A stretch of 64,000 nucleotides of DNA from Chelonoidis abingdonii. Its lineage: Eukaryota > Chordata > Testudines > Testudinidae. Below, piece after piece: positions 30,301-49,301 of the stretch. Both the position numbers and the translations under genes were made by a program. A model generated the notes under the pieces. It was not told the DNA's origin, ran no database searches, and saw only the letters and a list, made by a program, of their open reading frames with translations. The stretch is taken from NCBI RefSeq assembly GCF_003597395.2, contig NC_133770.1:1987872-2051871 (forward strand), in the 5' to 3' direction. Each line of letters begins with the position of its first letter. Within the stretch, counting starts at the first letter, position 1.

Positions 30301-31325
30301 GCATGGGGCTCTCCGACTCATACTCCCAGCGCGCGGTACTTCGGGAGGTGAGGGCCGCTTTGCTGCCTGCTGCTCGGGCTTACCATCGGACGGGGTTACT
30401 ACGATGAGGCAGCCTCGCCCACCCTCCACCCCGTGGCCCATGGCATTTATAGTGGCCCTGCCCCGTGATTTGGACCCAATCGGCCCCCACCTTTCTTTGC
30501 AAGCGGCTCACTGATGTGCAGCCGGTTCTTGTTCCAGACCGCGCCGGAAACATCTGTAACAACGCTGTGCTCCACACCCATTACTACCTCACCCTCGTGT
30601 TCCCGCCCGATACAAATGCGGGACTCCTTGCCATCTCGAAGGGTTGAGAAGCCCACGGTGGGGCCAGCTTGTACTCTGCCCTGGTTCCCGCGGCCGCTGG
30701 GGATGTCAGTTGGCGGCTCTTCATGGGCCGTGAGCACGCGGTGCTGTACTTGCGCGGTTCACCCCTGTCCCGACACCCTTGCCCTTTTCTGTGCGTGAAG
30801 GATACCTTTGGCGCACGTTTACTTGGGTGCGGCCAGGTTGCAGCCCCTGTTCCGCTCGTCCTGATATCTTTTTACGTTTCTGGTTGCACTTCCCCTCACC
30901 TTTTTATCTATGCATCCCTCCTTTGTTGGCCCACGAAGTCGCGGGATCTCCTTCTCAACCTCCTCTTGGCCCTGGCCAAACTAGCATTCTACAACCACCA
31001 GGCGAGAGGAGGTTGGCGTCGGGACTTCCTGCGACTGCAGGCTTATTTCCGTTCCTCCGTCTGTTCACGCATCCGGGCAGAGTTCCTCTGGGCGGCGTTC
31101 CACTGGCTCCCTTGACGCTTTGAGGCGCAGTGGGCGTTTCCGGGGGTCGTGCCGGTTTCCCCATTCCTGGTTCCCTTAGTTTAGGCCCTATGACCTATCC
31201 TGATCCTGTTTTTTTCATTAGTTGTCCCACGTACTTATTTGGTGTTCTAGCCCTGTGGATCCTCCCCTTAGGCTGGGGGGAGGTCCTTTAGAAGTGGGCG
31301 GGCTTCGCCCGCCCACCCCTGGGAT
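27377..31325 (+). mobile_element. Tx1-type LINE, ORF2 (endonuclease and reverse transcriptase), frameshifted
   Basis: Pieces of one long ORF2 appear in order across three plus frames. There is an N-terminal MTSSFTICNG start before the N gap, then endonuclease wording (GTEQCPA...DVLGRLSNAL, VDRIYLSRFHLL) and the linker (LCGACREKRR). The reverse transcriptase follows (MDGLTVEFYRVS, RRAVLALLP, DYKIIAKAISLRLG, VPGRTIFDNLYLVRDLLELG), and the C-terminus has PTKSRDLLLNLLLALAKLAF and SRIRAEFLWAA. Frames break every 100-400 bases. The 3' UTR has a hairpin at 31294-31316. CpG density is high, so the element looks young although its frames are broken. Confidence 0.85.
27483..27582. other. Assembly gap (100 N)
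   Basis: A run of exactly 100 N, probably a placeholder. It falls inside the endonuclease part of the Tx1-type LINE ORF2, so some coding sequence of that element is missing. Confidence 0.99.
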
Positions 31326-31390
31326 GCCAATAGGCTAACATACCTGTTTCTCAGTACTTTACTGTAGCCATCTGGCCTTGCCCCATCACA
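31326..31390 (-). mobile_element. LTR C terminal remnant
   Basis: GGCTAACATACCTGTTTCTC through CCCCATCACA matches the right end of LTR C at 22538-22599. It is followed by GTAC and the CR1 continuation. This is the outer end of the LTR C element; the rest of this LTR is absent, replaced by the Tx1-type LINE. Confidence 0.8.
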
Positions 31391-32255
31391 GTACCTGGTA
31401 TTACCATGTTCCATTGATTATCCTCATTCCAACAGGCTTCTGTGATGCCTATTGCATCAATATCCTTATTTAATACTGGGCACTCTAGTTCACCCATCCT
31501 AGTATTTAAACTTCTAGCATTTGAATATAAGCACATCTGCAATTTGTCACTATTTAGCTTGCCTTCATGTGATGGAACTGAATGGGACTCTTTCATTTGG
31601 CTATTTCTCTTCAGTTCCTACCTGTACTTTATCGGCTTCTGTCCTCTCCTCTTTCCTAGGGTACAGAGTATCCCCTTTAACAGATCCTCCCCTAAGGGAC
31701 GTCTCTGTCCAAACCATATGCCCCTCCACACCAGTCAGCTTTCCACCAGCCTTTTGTTTAAAAACTGCTCTAGGATCTTTTTAATTTTACATCCCAGCAA
31801 TCTGGTTCTGCTTTGGTCTGAGTGGAGACAGAGCCCATCCTTCCTGCATAGGCTCCTCCTCTGCCAAAAAATTCCTGAGTTCCTATTAAATCTAAACCCC
31901 TCCTCCCTACACCATCGTCTCCTCCATGCATTGAGACCCTGCAGCTCTGCCTGTCTAACTGGCCCTGCTGTGGAACTGGGAGCTTCTCCGAGAATGCCAC
32001 CATGGAGGTCCTGGACTTCAATCTCTAAATTTGGCCTCCAGGGCTCTCTCCTCCTTTTCCCGTGTCAGTGGGACCTACCTGTTCCAAGACCCTAGCCCTG
32101 TACATAAGTATGTCAAGATGTCTTGGTTTCCCACCTTCAAACCCAGCAGGCACTTTCCCTGGGCAGCACAAACCCAACTATCTGTATTGTTAACAATTAC
32201 TGTTCCCTGTACAAAGGAGAGGTGTTTCCTGTCTGCGCTTTGCTAGAGCTCTTAG
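31391..32255 (-). mobile_element. CR1 LINE segment 4 (ORF2 endonuclease start and ORF1 esterase)
   Basis: The minus strand encodes the ORF2 endonuclease N-terminus (CLYSNARSLNTRMGELECPV then NKDIDAIGITEACWN). Upstream of it lies the end of ORF1 with the SGNH-esterase wording KSRTSMVAFSEKLPVPQQG and a frameshift after it. This is the 5' part of the CR1 whose 3' end is at 17141. Confidence 0.8.
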
Positions 32256-32470
32256 ACCTGTGGCTGGATTAGCCCTTAACTGGGAGCTTGCTCAGCCCTT
32301 AACTGAAAGGGCCAGCGGTGTTGGGTATTTTACACCGAGAGCTTTTCTCCACAGTGGGTTTCAGGGGCTCAGTTACCCAGCGATTAACAAAACCAGACCG
32401 TAGCCTTTGAATAAACTCCCTTCCTCTTTCCCTTCAGCACTGTCACTGCCTGGCCTGACAGCGCGGTGAT
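32256..32470. other. Spacer between CR1 and second-gene CpG island
   Basis: No feature recognised; the composition rises toward the CpG island. Confidence 0.3.
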
Positions 32471-33112
32471 CAGCAGAGGGTTCCCCGGACCCCAGGGCCG
32501 GCCAGCCCGGAATGTGCAGTGTCCCGGCCACAGACACACGTCTGCGCCTTCTGCCTCCAGCCCAGAGAAGCAGGAGACGCGCACAAGCCCCCTCCTCCGG
32601 GCCAGGCCCCCGCGGGCTGCGAGGAAGCCAGGGGCGGGTAGGAGCTGGGGGGCTGCGCCTTTCCCCGCCGCAGCAGCCTGGTTCCCAGGCAGGCGCTTGC
32701 GGTGCGGACTGCGGAGGGCCCCGGGGGGTGACACTCGCCGCTGGCCGCCCCGCCAGCCTGTGTGCGGGGAGAGGGGCCCTGCTAGGACCCAGCCGGGGGA
32801 GGCTCCGGGCCACGGAGGGGGAGGCGGCCCCGCGCCGTGGGCTGCCGGGAGCTGTAGTTTTTCTCCCTCCCGCAGACGGAGGGTGCCCGGGTCCCCCTGC
32901 GCGGCTGCCCTGGAGAGCCGGAGACCTCTGCGCCCGACTCCGGGGGCTCCCCGTGCCCGCGCCGCGCCCCGCTGCCCGCACCGCCCGGCCCCCGCGAAGC
33001 GCAGCGCAGCGCATCCTGCGCCGCCCTGCGCCCAGCCGGGGGCGCGCAGCCACGGAGCCCGGAGCTCGGCGAGCTTCGTCCCGAGGCGCCTGCCCGCCGA
33101 GCCCGGGGGACA
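32471..33112 (+). promoter_or_regulatory. CpG island promoter and 5' UTR of second KRAB-ZNF gene with inverted ZNF143-like site
   Basis: Very GC- and CpG-rich. On the minus strand, 32842-32859 reads ACTACAGCTCCCGGCAGC, a Staf/ZNF143-type element in the opposite orientation to that of the first gene's promoter. The start codon at 33113 has A at -3. The CpG island continues past exon 1 to about 33400. No TATA box is visible. Confidence 0.6.
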
Positions 33113-41678
<8,566 letters not shown>

Positions 41679-41782
41679 CTGCCGAGAGCAGGGAAAGCGT
41701 CACTCACAAGCGCAGTCCGAACCCCTCCAGTCCTGTGCAATGGGAGTCGTTAATCCAGCAGCACCCTCAGCAGCACAGTGCC

Positions 41783-42133
41783 CAGGGCCGGCTCCAGGCA
41801 CCAGCTTTCCAAGCTGGTCCTTGGGGCGGCAATCTGCAAGGGGCGGCAGTCCCTGTTGTTTTGCCCCCAAGGAACGCGCCAAATTGCCGCTGGACGGCAG
41901 GGGCAGTCCCTGTGCCCTTAGGGCGGCAGGCGCGTTTCTGCGGTGGCGGCAATTCGGCGGTAGCTTCTATGTTTAGCTGTCCTGGGTAGCTTCAGCTAAA
42001 CATAGAAGCTTCCGCTGAATTGCCGCTGCCGCGGAAACGTGCCTGCCGCCCTAAGGGCACAGGGACTGCCCCCGCTGCCCGCAGCGGCAATTCGGTGCAC
42101 TGCTTGGGGTGGCGAAAACTAGAGCCGGCCCTG
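41783..42133. mobile_element. hAT MITE 1, 3' of second gene (fold-back)
   Basis: Terminal repeats are CAGGGCCGGCTCCAG and the complement, CTAGAGCCGGCCCTG. The body is largely palindromic around 41980-42010 (AGCTTCTATGTTTAGCTG and its complement). The left target copy is ACAGTGCC (41775-41782); the right copy is split by MITE 2. Confidence 0.8.
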
Positions 42134-42138
42134 ACAGA

Positions 42139-42505
42139 CAGGGCCAGCGCTTCCATTTAGGCGACATAGGCAATTGCCTAGGGCGCCAGGATTATTAGGG
42201 AACGGCATTTTGCTGGGGGGGCAGCAGGCGGCTCCGGTGGACCTGCCGCAGGCGTGCCTGCGGAGGGTCTGCTGGTCCCGCAGCTCCGGTGGACCTCGTG
42301 CAGAGATGCCTGCGGCAGCTCCACCGGAGCCACGGGACCATCGGACCCTCCGCAGGAACACCTGCAGCAGGTCCACCGGAGCCATGGGACCATCGGACCC
42401 TCCGTGGGAAAGCCTGCAGCAGGTCCACCTGAGCCGTGGGACCGGCGCGCGGGACGGCAAAATGGCTGTGCCCCTAGGGCGCCAAAAACACTGGCGCTGG
42501 TCCTG
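42139..42505. mobile_element. hAT MITE 2, inserted at the edge of MITE 1
   Basis: Termini are CAGGGCCAGCGCTTCC and the complement of CAGGACCAGCGCCAG. The interior has repeated CTCCGGTGGACC and its complement. Flanks CTGACAGA (42131-42138) and CTAACAGT (42506-42513) agree at 6 of 8 positions. The family recurs at 52017-52228. Confidence 0.75.
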
Positions 42506-42519
42506 CTAACAGTGCTGGC

Positions 42520-43610
42520 GTGAGACAGAAACCAAAGACAGCCCGGCTATTCTTGAGTAGCCCGGGTCAGTTCTCCTGTAAAACAGTCCATGCTCATTAG
42601 CGGGAGAGACGCTGCAGAGACGGGAAATAACCCTGCTGTGACAGCCTGACCCTGCGCTGCCCTGTGTGTGTCCTGCTGCTGCATTGGCCGCACCATTTCA
42701 GTGTCCCGAGGGGCTGGCCCAGTGCCACCTGCTCCCCACCTCCCTGCCATGCGCTGGGGATGGCTGCACCGCAGAGGCTGCGCCCGGGCTTCTGTACCCA
42801 TCTGGCTTGTCTCCAGGTTGCTCACGTAACAACAGTAGTGCAGACAGCACCACGCATGCATCAGAGCAGACTGAGAACATCCACAGGGGCTGGGCTTGGC
42901 TTGTCCTGCCTGCACGCAAGCCCCTGCGTCCCTGCACTCAGCACCATCGTTACCCAGGCTCGCTGGCCAGGCCCAGCCTGTGCTGTGTACACAGACCCGC
43001 AGCCTGCTAGCAGAGGGGTGCAAGGAAGCCGTGCTGGAGATCCTAGAGATCCCTTTGTCTGGGCTGGAAGGCGGAACCCAGCAGCTGCTCCATCCCACCC
43101 TGTCACTTGCTTAGCACTGCATGTACCTGCATCAGGCAGCCAAGAAGCGTCCACCTGCCCTGCCTGAGACCCAGAAGAGCAAGAAGGAAAATATTTAGCA
43201 CTTATGGAGCAGATTCGCAGCCTGCTGCCCAGTGAGAGACACACGGAGGGCTGTGGAAAGTGGGAGTCTCTGTTGTAGAACACGTGTGGACAGAGGAGTC
43301 ACAGCATTGTAGAACTAAAGATGGACAAGCCCTGTTAGATCATTCGGTCTCTCTCCCAGGGGCTAGCGCTTGATTGTTTCCCTTCAGCACATCTCCAGCC
43401 CCTTGTCCAGTCCTGTTCCAAGCGGTGGGGCTCCCGCCCTGTCCCTTGGCTGACATTCCCGCCCATGCATCTCGCTGCCAGGAAGTTACTTCTGATATTC
43501 AATCCACAGCTCACCTTTCTCTGTGACATCCTGCTCTTCCTAGTCATGCCCAGGTCCAGTCTGAATAATCATCCCTCCTTGGTTTGTACGCGCTACGTAC
43601 CCATAGACTG
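42520..43610. other. Intergenic, nothing recognised
   Basis: About 1.1 kb without a recognised exon or repeat. Open frames on both strands (for example 42547-43098) lack motifs and are not supported as genes. Confidence 0.3.
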
Positions 43611-43617
43611 TCATAAG

Positions 43618-43708
43618 ATTTACTTAGGGTTGGTCCTGCTTTGAGCAGGGGGTTGGACTAGATACCTGCTGAGGTCCCTTCCAACCCTGAGATTCTAGGA
43701 TTCTATGA
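43618..43708 (+). mobile_element. CR1 extreme 3' end
   Basis: GGTTGGTCCTGCTTTGAGCA and GAGGTCCCTTCCAACCCTGA followed by GATTCTAGGATTCTATGATA are the last 90 bases of a CR1 of the same subfamily as 36610-36908, 5'-truncated. Confidence 0.88.
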
Positions 43709-43726
43709 TAAGATGCTGTGTTAGAG

Positions 43727-44640
43727 CAGGGCTGTCACTCAATCACAGTTAACTCACACAATTAACTCAAAAGAAATTAACTTGATTAAAAAAATGAATC
43801 ATGATTAATCGCAGTTTAATCGCACTGTTAATAATAGAATGCCAGTTTAAATTTATTGTAACTGGTTTGGGATATTTTCCTACATTTTCAAACACATTGA
43901 TTTCAATTGCAGCACAGAATGCAAAGTGCACAGTGCTCACTTTATCTTATTTTTATTACAAATATTTGCACTGTAAAAATGATAAAAGAAATAGTATTTT
44001 GCAATTCACCTCACACAAGTACTGTAGTGCAGTCTCTTCATTGTCGACGCATGTCCTCTGGAAGGGTGGCTGAAGCACGAAGGAACATATGAATTTTTAG
44101 CATATCTGGCATGTAAATACCTTGCAATGCCGGCTACAACAGTAGCATGTGAACACCTGTTCTCACTTTCAGGTGACATTGTAAAATAAGAAGCGGGCAG
44201 CATTATCACCAGCAAATGTAAACAAACTTGCTTGTCTTAGCGATTGGCTGAACAAGAAGTAGGACTGAGTGGACTTGTAGGCTCTAAAGTTTTACATTGT
44301 TTTATTTTTGAGTGCAGTTATGTAACAAAAAACAATTCTGCGATTAAAAGATTGCACTGTGGTACTTGTATGAGGTGAACTGAAAAATTCTGTTTCTTTT
44401 GTATTTTGCAGTGCAAATACTTGGAATAAAAATAATAATATAAAGTGAGCACCGTGCACTTTGCATTCTGTGTTATAACTGAAATCAACGTATTTGAAAA
44501 TATAGAAAACCTCCAAAATTATTGAAATAAATGGTATTCTAGTATTGTTCAATAGTGCAATTAAAACTGCAATTAATCGCAATTTTTTTTTAATCTCGCA
44601 ATTAATCACAATTGATTTTTGTAATAGTTTGAGAGCCCAG
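43727..44640 (+). mobile_element. hAT element remnant with transposase C-terminal (dimerisation) relic
   Basis: Ends are CAGGGCTGTCACTCAATC and TTGAGAGCCCAG, with the target-site duplication TGTTAGAG (43719-43726) and TGTTAAAG (44641-44648). Around 44095-44270 the plus strand reads LAYLACKYLAMPATTVACEH then LFSLSGDIVK. After a one-base frame change it continues KRAALSPANVNKLACLSDWL. This is the hAT-C dimerisation domain of a Charlie/hAT-like transposase. The AT-rich arms on either side are inverted copies of each other, and the rest of the transposase is missing. Confidence 0.8.
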
Positions 44641-44649
44641 TGTTAAAGC

Positions 44650-45720
44650 TAGGGCTTAGAAGTCAGTGTGCTGGAGAAATCCCTGCAGGGGAGAGGTTCA
44701 CTGAAGGCTAAGCTGCCCCCCAACCTCTCGGGCACCGTGGGGCTCCCTGGAACCTTGACAGGTGTCTGGGCCCTGCCCCTCGAGGCCCATCTTCCTGCTC
44801 TTGCTGGCCTGCCCTTTGCAGTGGGGTTGCACCAGCTCTGGGAGGCTCCGCTTCCCCCTGGATGCTGGGGTGGAACCGTGCCTGGGGCAGAGAGAGCAGC
44901 CACCCGTGTCGCCACCCGTCTCCAGCGGAGGGGCCAGCCCTAGGGACGGAGGAAGAACGCATGCCCACCAATTGCAAGTGCAGGCACAAAGCCGGCGGGC
45001 AGGAGGGACCTATGGAAGAGCAGGATCCCAGGCCGTTCAGGTCTGGTTAATGGTGCTCGGACACCAGGGGGACGAGCCCCACGTAACACCAGGCAAGAGG
45101 GAGCAGGAATTGAATTACACTCAGAAGCCAGCTGGTAGCCAGTCCGTGGCCCAGAACACAGCTGCCTTCTGCGCTTAGCTGCAGTGTCGGATGATCCCCC
45201 GTGCTAGCCCTGCCTGGAAGTGATTTATTATCCCTCACTGGGGTGAGGTCTGCGCCAGAGCAGAATGGTGCAGCCTCCTAGCCAGTGAGGACAGGGAAGG
45301 CGTTTGGAGCCATCTGGAAGCCCAGGAGCAGAGATGGAGCCCTGAGCGTGACCCACTGGGTCCCAGAGCAGACGAATTCCCGTCGCTGGGAGCAGCAGCA
45401 GCCCCTGCTAACAGCACGATAGAGAAGCGTCTCCGTCGGATCCTGGCCCAACAACTACAAGGCTCTAGGAGAACTGGCGGGCTGGCGAGAAAAGGGTCCC
45501 GGATGCAGCTCCCGGCAGGGACGTGCTGGCTGCTGAGGCTAATGCATGTGCCAGGCTGGTCTCCAGAGTCTCTTGAGGTTCCAAAAGGCACCAGACAAAG
45601 GTACCAGCGACTCTGACAGATGTTCGGCTCGGCCCTGAGAGACGCACAAGCCCTCCCCAGCATGTGAAAGGTCAGGCAGTACCAGGTTTACCATGGGGCT
45701 GCAGCGCTGCCCCCCTGCCC
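44650..45720. other. Intergenic, nothing recognised
   Basis: GC-moderate DNA with overlapping short frames and no convincing exon or repeat. Confidence 0.3.
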
Positions 45721-45839
45721 ACACACACACACTCAGAAGGGGCCCATAACAACAGTCCTGGTGTCTCAATGGTGGGTCCCGCCCCCTGGCTGGGTGGGAG
45801 GCAGGGCTGAGTCCGACTGCTTCCATTGCAGACAGGGCC

Positions 45840-46470
45840 TCAGCCGGCCCCGCAGAGAGAAAGAGAGAGAGAGAGACTGCCCCCCGCCCCAACCTTCCCC
45901 CACACACAGCTCCTGGGACTCCCCAGCCCAGCCCCCTATGGGACCTCCCACAACCCAGGCACACAGAGACCCACTGCCCCCAGCCTCACACAGAGCGAGA
46001 GAGAGAGAAATTGCCCCCCCACCGGGACTCCCCCACACACAGCTCCTGGTACCCTCCAGCCAGCCCCATATGGGACTTCCACAACCCAGAGACCCACACA
46101 GAGACCCACGGCCCCCAGCCCCACACAGAGCGAGAGAGAGAGAGAGACTGCCCCCCACCCCCAGCCAGGACTCACACACACACAGCTCCTGGGACCCCCA
46201 CAACACAGCCCCATTGAGACCCACTGTTCCCAGCCCCACAGAGAGAGACTGGCTTCCTGGGACCCCTAGCCTGTCTCGCCAGCTCCCAATATCACCCCCC
46301 CTCACACACACACACAGCTCCTCAGGACTCCCCAGCCCCACAGAGAGAGAGACACCCCCCACCACACACAGCTCACCAGAACAGTACCACACAGACTCCC
46401 TGCCCCCAGCCCCACACGAGACCTCCCTCAATTCCCCCCCATACAGACCCCCCCCATGACTCTCCATGCC
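45840..46470. repeat. Tandem repeat of ~135-bp units, pyrimidine-rich
   Basis: Units recur at about 45849, 45983, 46121, 46235 and 46330. Each contains CACAGAGCGAGAGAGAGAGA, CTGCCCCCCACCC, CACACACAGCTCCTGGGAC and CAGCCCCATATGGGAC. The last two units are shortened. (GA)n and (CA)n tracts alternate inside each unit. Confidence 0.85.
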
Positions 46471-46630
46471 CAGTGCCTCATTGACCCCGGCTGGCCTGTG
46501 GCTCTGGGAACCGACCCCCTCCTCATGCCATGCCCCACTGTCCCTGGCTGGCCCCTCATCCCTGGGGTCCCACACGTGTTTTGCGCCTGGGGTTGTATGT
46601 TTGCGTGGGGTTAGACTGTGTAGGTCACAC

Positions 46631-47018
46631 CAGAGGTGAAAGTAAGCCGGGTATGCCCTGGTGCGCCATACCAGACCAGCTTCCCCAGGCGGCAGGGCCT
46701 GGGGCTCCCAGCAGTGACTGGGGCCCAGAGCCCTTGAAATCACTGCCAGAGCCCCGCTGCCGGGATCCCTAGCGCGCCGGTGGCAATTTAAAGGGCCCAG
46801 GGCCCTGCTGAGTGGCGGTGGCTGGGAGCCCCTGACCATTTAAATGGCCCCCAAGCCCCAGGGCTCCCAGCCGCCACTACTGCAGCCAGACCCTGGGGCT
46901 CTTTAAATCTCGATTTAAAGGGTCCAGGACTCTAAAGACCACACCCCTTCCAGTCGAGGCCCCACCCTCTTCAGGACTCCAGCATACCAGTAAATCCTTT
47001 AAATTACTTTCACCCCTG
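46631..47018. mobile_element. hAT MITE with perfect 8-bp TSD
   Basis: Termini are CAGAGGTGAAAGTAA and TTACTTTCACCCCTG, an almost perfect inverted pair. The flanks are identical: GGTCACAC at 46623-46630 and 47019-47026. Length is 388 bp, the interior is rich in GGGGCTCCCAG and TTTAAA words, and there is no coding capacity. The perfect duplication suggests a fairly recent insertion. Confidence 0.9.
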
Positions 47019-47049
47019 GGTCACACCCACCAGTAATGGCCGTGAACTG

Positions 47050-47689
47050 TGGCATGTAACCCAGGCAGCTCACTGGCTAGACACAGAAGTGATGGAACAA
47101 GTGACTGCGTGAGAGGCTTGATGCCGAATGCGTATAGACAGGCGAAGCAATGGTGCATGACACGTGGAGCTTGTATGTGGCACCTTCACGCTGCTGCGCA
47201 GACATCACAGTGTGTCTCCTTCATGTGGGGAGGGGGGGTAAAAGTGCCAGGCCAGGCACGTGGCACAGAGGGGGGTGGGGGGCATGTGACACGCTTACAG
47301 CTGTCCAGGGGCCAGCGGCAGCTCCGGGATTAGAAAATGGAAATCTCTATTTGCCAATCCCAAATGTGGCCACTCTGCCATGCTGTATGGTCCCAGTGTC
47401 CAGGGGATGCTGGGTAATGGCTGGGTAACAGAGGGTTAGTGCAGAAAGCCTGTGTCCCTTTCCTGGGATGAAATCCCAGCGCAGAGCCCATGTCCCTCCC
47501 TCCTGCAGCAGCAACCGGTTAATAAAGACGTACTGTGTACAAAGCTCTCTGGGGCTGTGCCTGTTTGCTCAAGTCCAATGGCCCTGCAGTGTATGGGCTG
47601 GCCCTGCACTGCCTGGCGGGAGGTATAACAGGACATGCTGGCCCTTTATGGCAACCTATGGGCCCAACGTGGCCGGCTTCCTGGGCCCA
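47050..47689. other. Intergenic, nothing recognised
   Basis: No recognised gene or repeat. An AATAAAGA occurs near 47520 without an evident transcript. Confidence 0.3.
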
Positions 47690-47794
47690 TGCCAATGTCA
47701 CTCTGGGACTTGCAGTTCCCGGGGCTGATGGGAGCTGGAGCCCTTGCAGCAAGGGATGCTGGGAAGGAGAGCTGTCTATATAGGCGTGCCCTGG
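47690..47794 (-). promoter_or_regulatory. Promoter-like patch with ZNF143-like word and TATA
   Basis: The minus strand of 47699-47718 reads ACTGCAAGTCCCAGAGTGAC, similar to the Staf/ZNF143 element. A TATATAGG word lies at about 47777. There is no adjacent recognised exon, and an LTR begins at 47795. This is a weak, inferred feature. Confidence 0.25.
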
Positions 47795-49301
47795 TGTGAC
47801 GATGCGGTTCTAGAGGGACCCAACTGAGGTGCCAATTCAGGATCAATCGCTTAAACAGGGCAGTCACAGCCCAAGGCTGGGGTTTTTCCACCTCTAAGGC
47901 AAACCAAACCAGCTGCGACAAAAATGACTTCGTTTCACGCCACTGGCTAACCACAAGTCATACAAGCAATTTCCTTACACACTCCAGTCTCCCAGTATCA
48001 CCACCAGTCCCACTCGTCCTGGGATGAATGGTTATGAAAACCAACCCCCAGTAAAAGAAAAAGTTTCTCTCGATCCCAAAGGACCAAGCCCCAGACCCAG
48101 GTCATTAAAGAATGTTATTAAAGAATATTTAAATAAAGATGATTACACACAGTTTTGGCGTGTCAGTCATTAGTATCGGGCGGCAACATACAGAGATATA
48201 GGGGGACGCTTGTATTTGGTTATGGTTAGTATATAGTACATACAGTCTGTAATGCCCAATGCGGGTGTACGGTGGGGTCAAAATATAGTAGGCAGCAGTG
48301 AGGGTACATTGCTCATCTAGTGGTTACACGTAGTCATGATTAGAGCAAGCAGGCCAGGTAATGGGGACAGGGTGACCCTCACGTGGTGGAATCCAGATCG
48401 TGGGTTCAGGACTGAGGGATGTAGTTTAGTAGGGGGTTGTAAGGGTTCCCCTCCACCCTGGGTGGTGGAGCCACATCGGCTCACTCCTGGTACTGGCGGT
48501 GGCCGGTGATGTGTTCGGTGTAATGTCCCTGGACCATATACACATCAGATCTTACCCACAAATCATGCTGTTGCCAGTCCTTTAGAATCTAAAATCTAAA
48601 AGTTTTATTCATAAAGGAGAAACCAAGATGAGAGCTAGAATTGTTAAATGGAATTCAATTACATAAACAGTATGGGCAAAGTCTTAGTCAGGCTTCCAAG
48701 CGTGATGGAGTAAACTGCAGGTTTTAAATCAAGTCTCTGGAACATCTCCGCTGGGAATGGTCATTCAGTCCTTTGTGCAAGAGCTTCCAGTTTGTAGCAA
48801 AGTCCCTTCCGAGGGAAGAAGGCAGAATTGAAGAAGAATGGAGATAAGGCTCAGCCTATAATAGGCTTTTCCAGGTGTCAAGGACACTTCTTGTTCTTAC
48901 TGTGGAAAGTTACAGCAAAATGGAGTCTGCAGTCACATGGGCCAGTTTCTGCACACCCTGCTGAGTCACAAGGCGTATCTGCCTCCTCTCAATGGGTCAG
49001 TTGTGTAGGTGATGGTCCTTAATGGGCCATCAAGCAGGCTAAGCAGAGCTAACGCCCACTTGTCTGAGATCTTTCCAAGTAACACAGCCCAAGTTTGAAA
49101 TACAGACAGTATAGAGCCAATATTCATAACTTCAACTACAAAAATGATACAGACATACAGACAGCATAATCATAACCAGTAACCCGTAACCTGGTCTTAG
49201 ACACCTTATATGACCCCCTTTACATAGGATTTGGTGCTGCTACAGGACCTTGGTTGCAAACCGTATTCTATAGGGTCCCAGTTTATAGCAATAATGTCAC
49301 A
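47795..49301 (-). mobile_element. Solo LTR D (1.5 kb) with perfect 5-bp TSD
   Basis: The plus strand reads TGTGACGATGCGG at the left and ATAATGTCACA at the right. The flanks are identical: CCTGG at 47790-47794 and 49302-49306. On the minus strand a TATTATAGG word near 48855 precedes an AATAAA near 48603, suggesting minus orientation. Part of the same LTR, rearranged, lies at 57165-57584. The class is unresolved. Confidence 0.85.

Noticed and set aside
27583..31320. Bacterial or other contaminant, suggested by high GC and CpG
   Set aside because: The translated pieces match, in order, endonuclease and reverse transcriptase wording of a Tx1-type LINE. Its 3' UTR recurs at 49620-49725.
45766..46839. 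357-aa minus and 232-aa plus frames
   Set aside because: Both are translations of the 45840-46470 tandem array and flank. The composition is low-complexity and there is no conserved domain.
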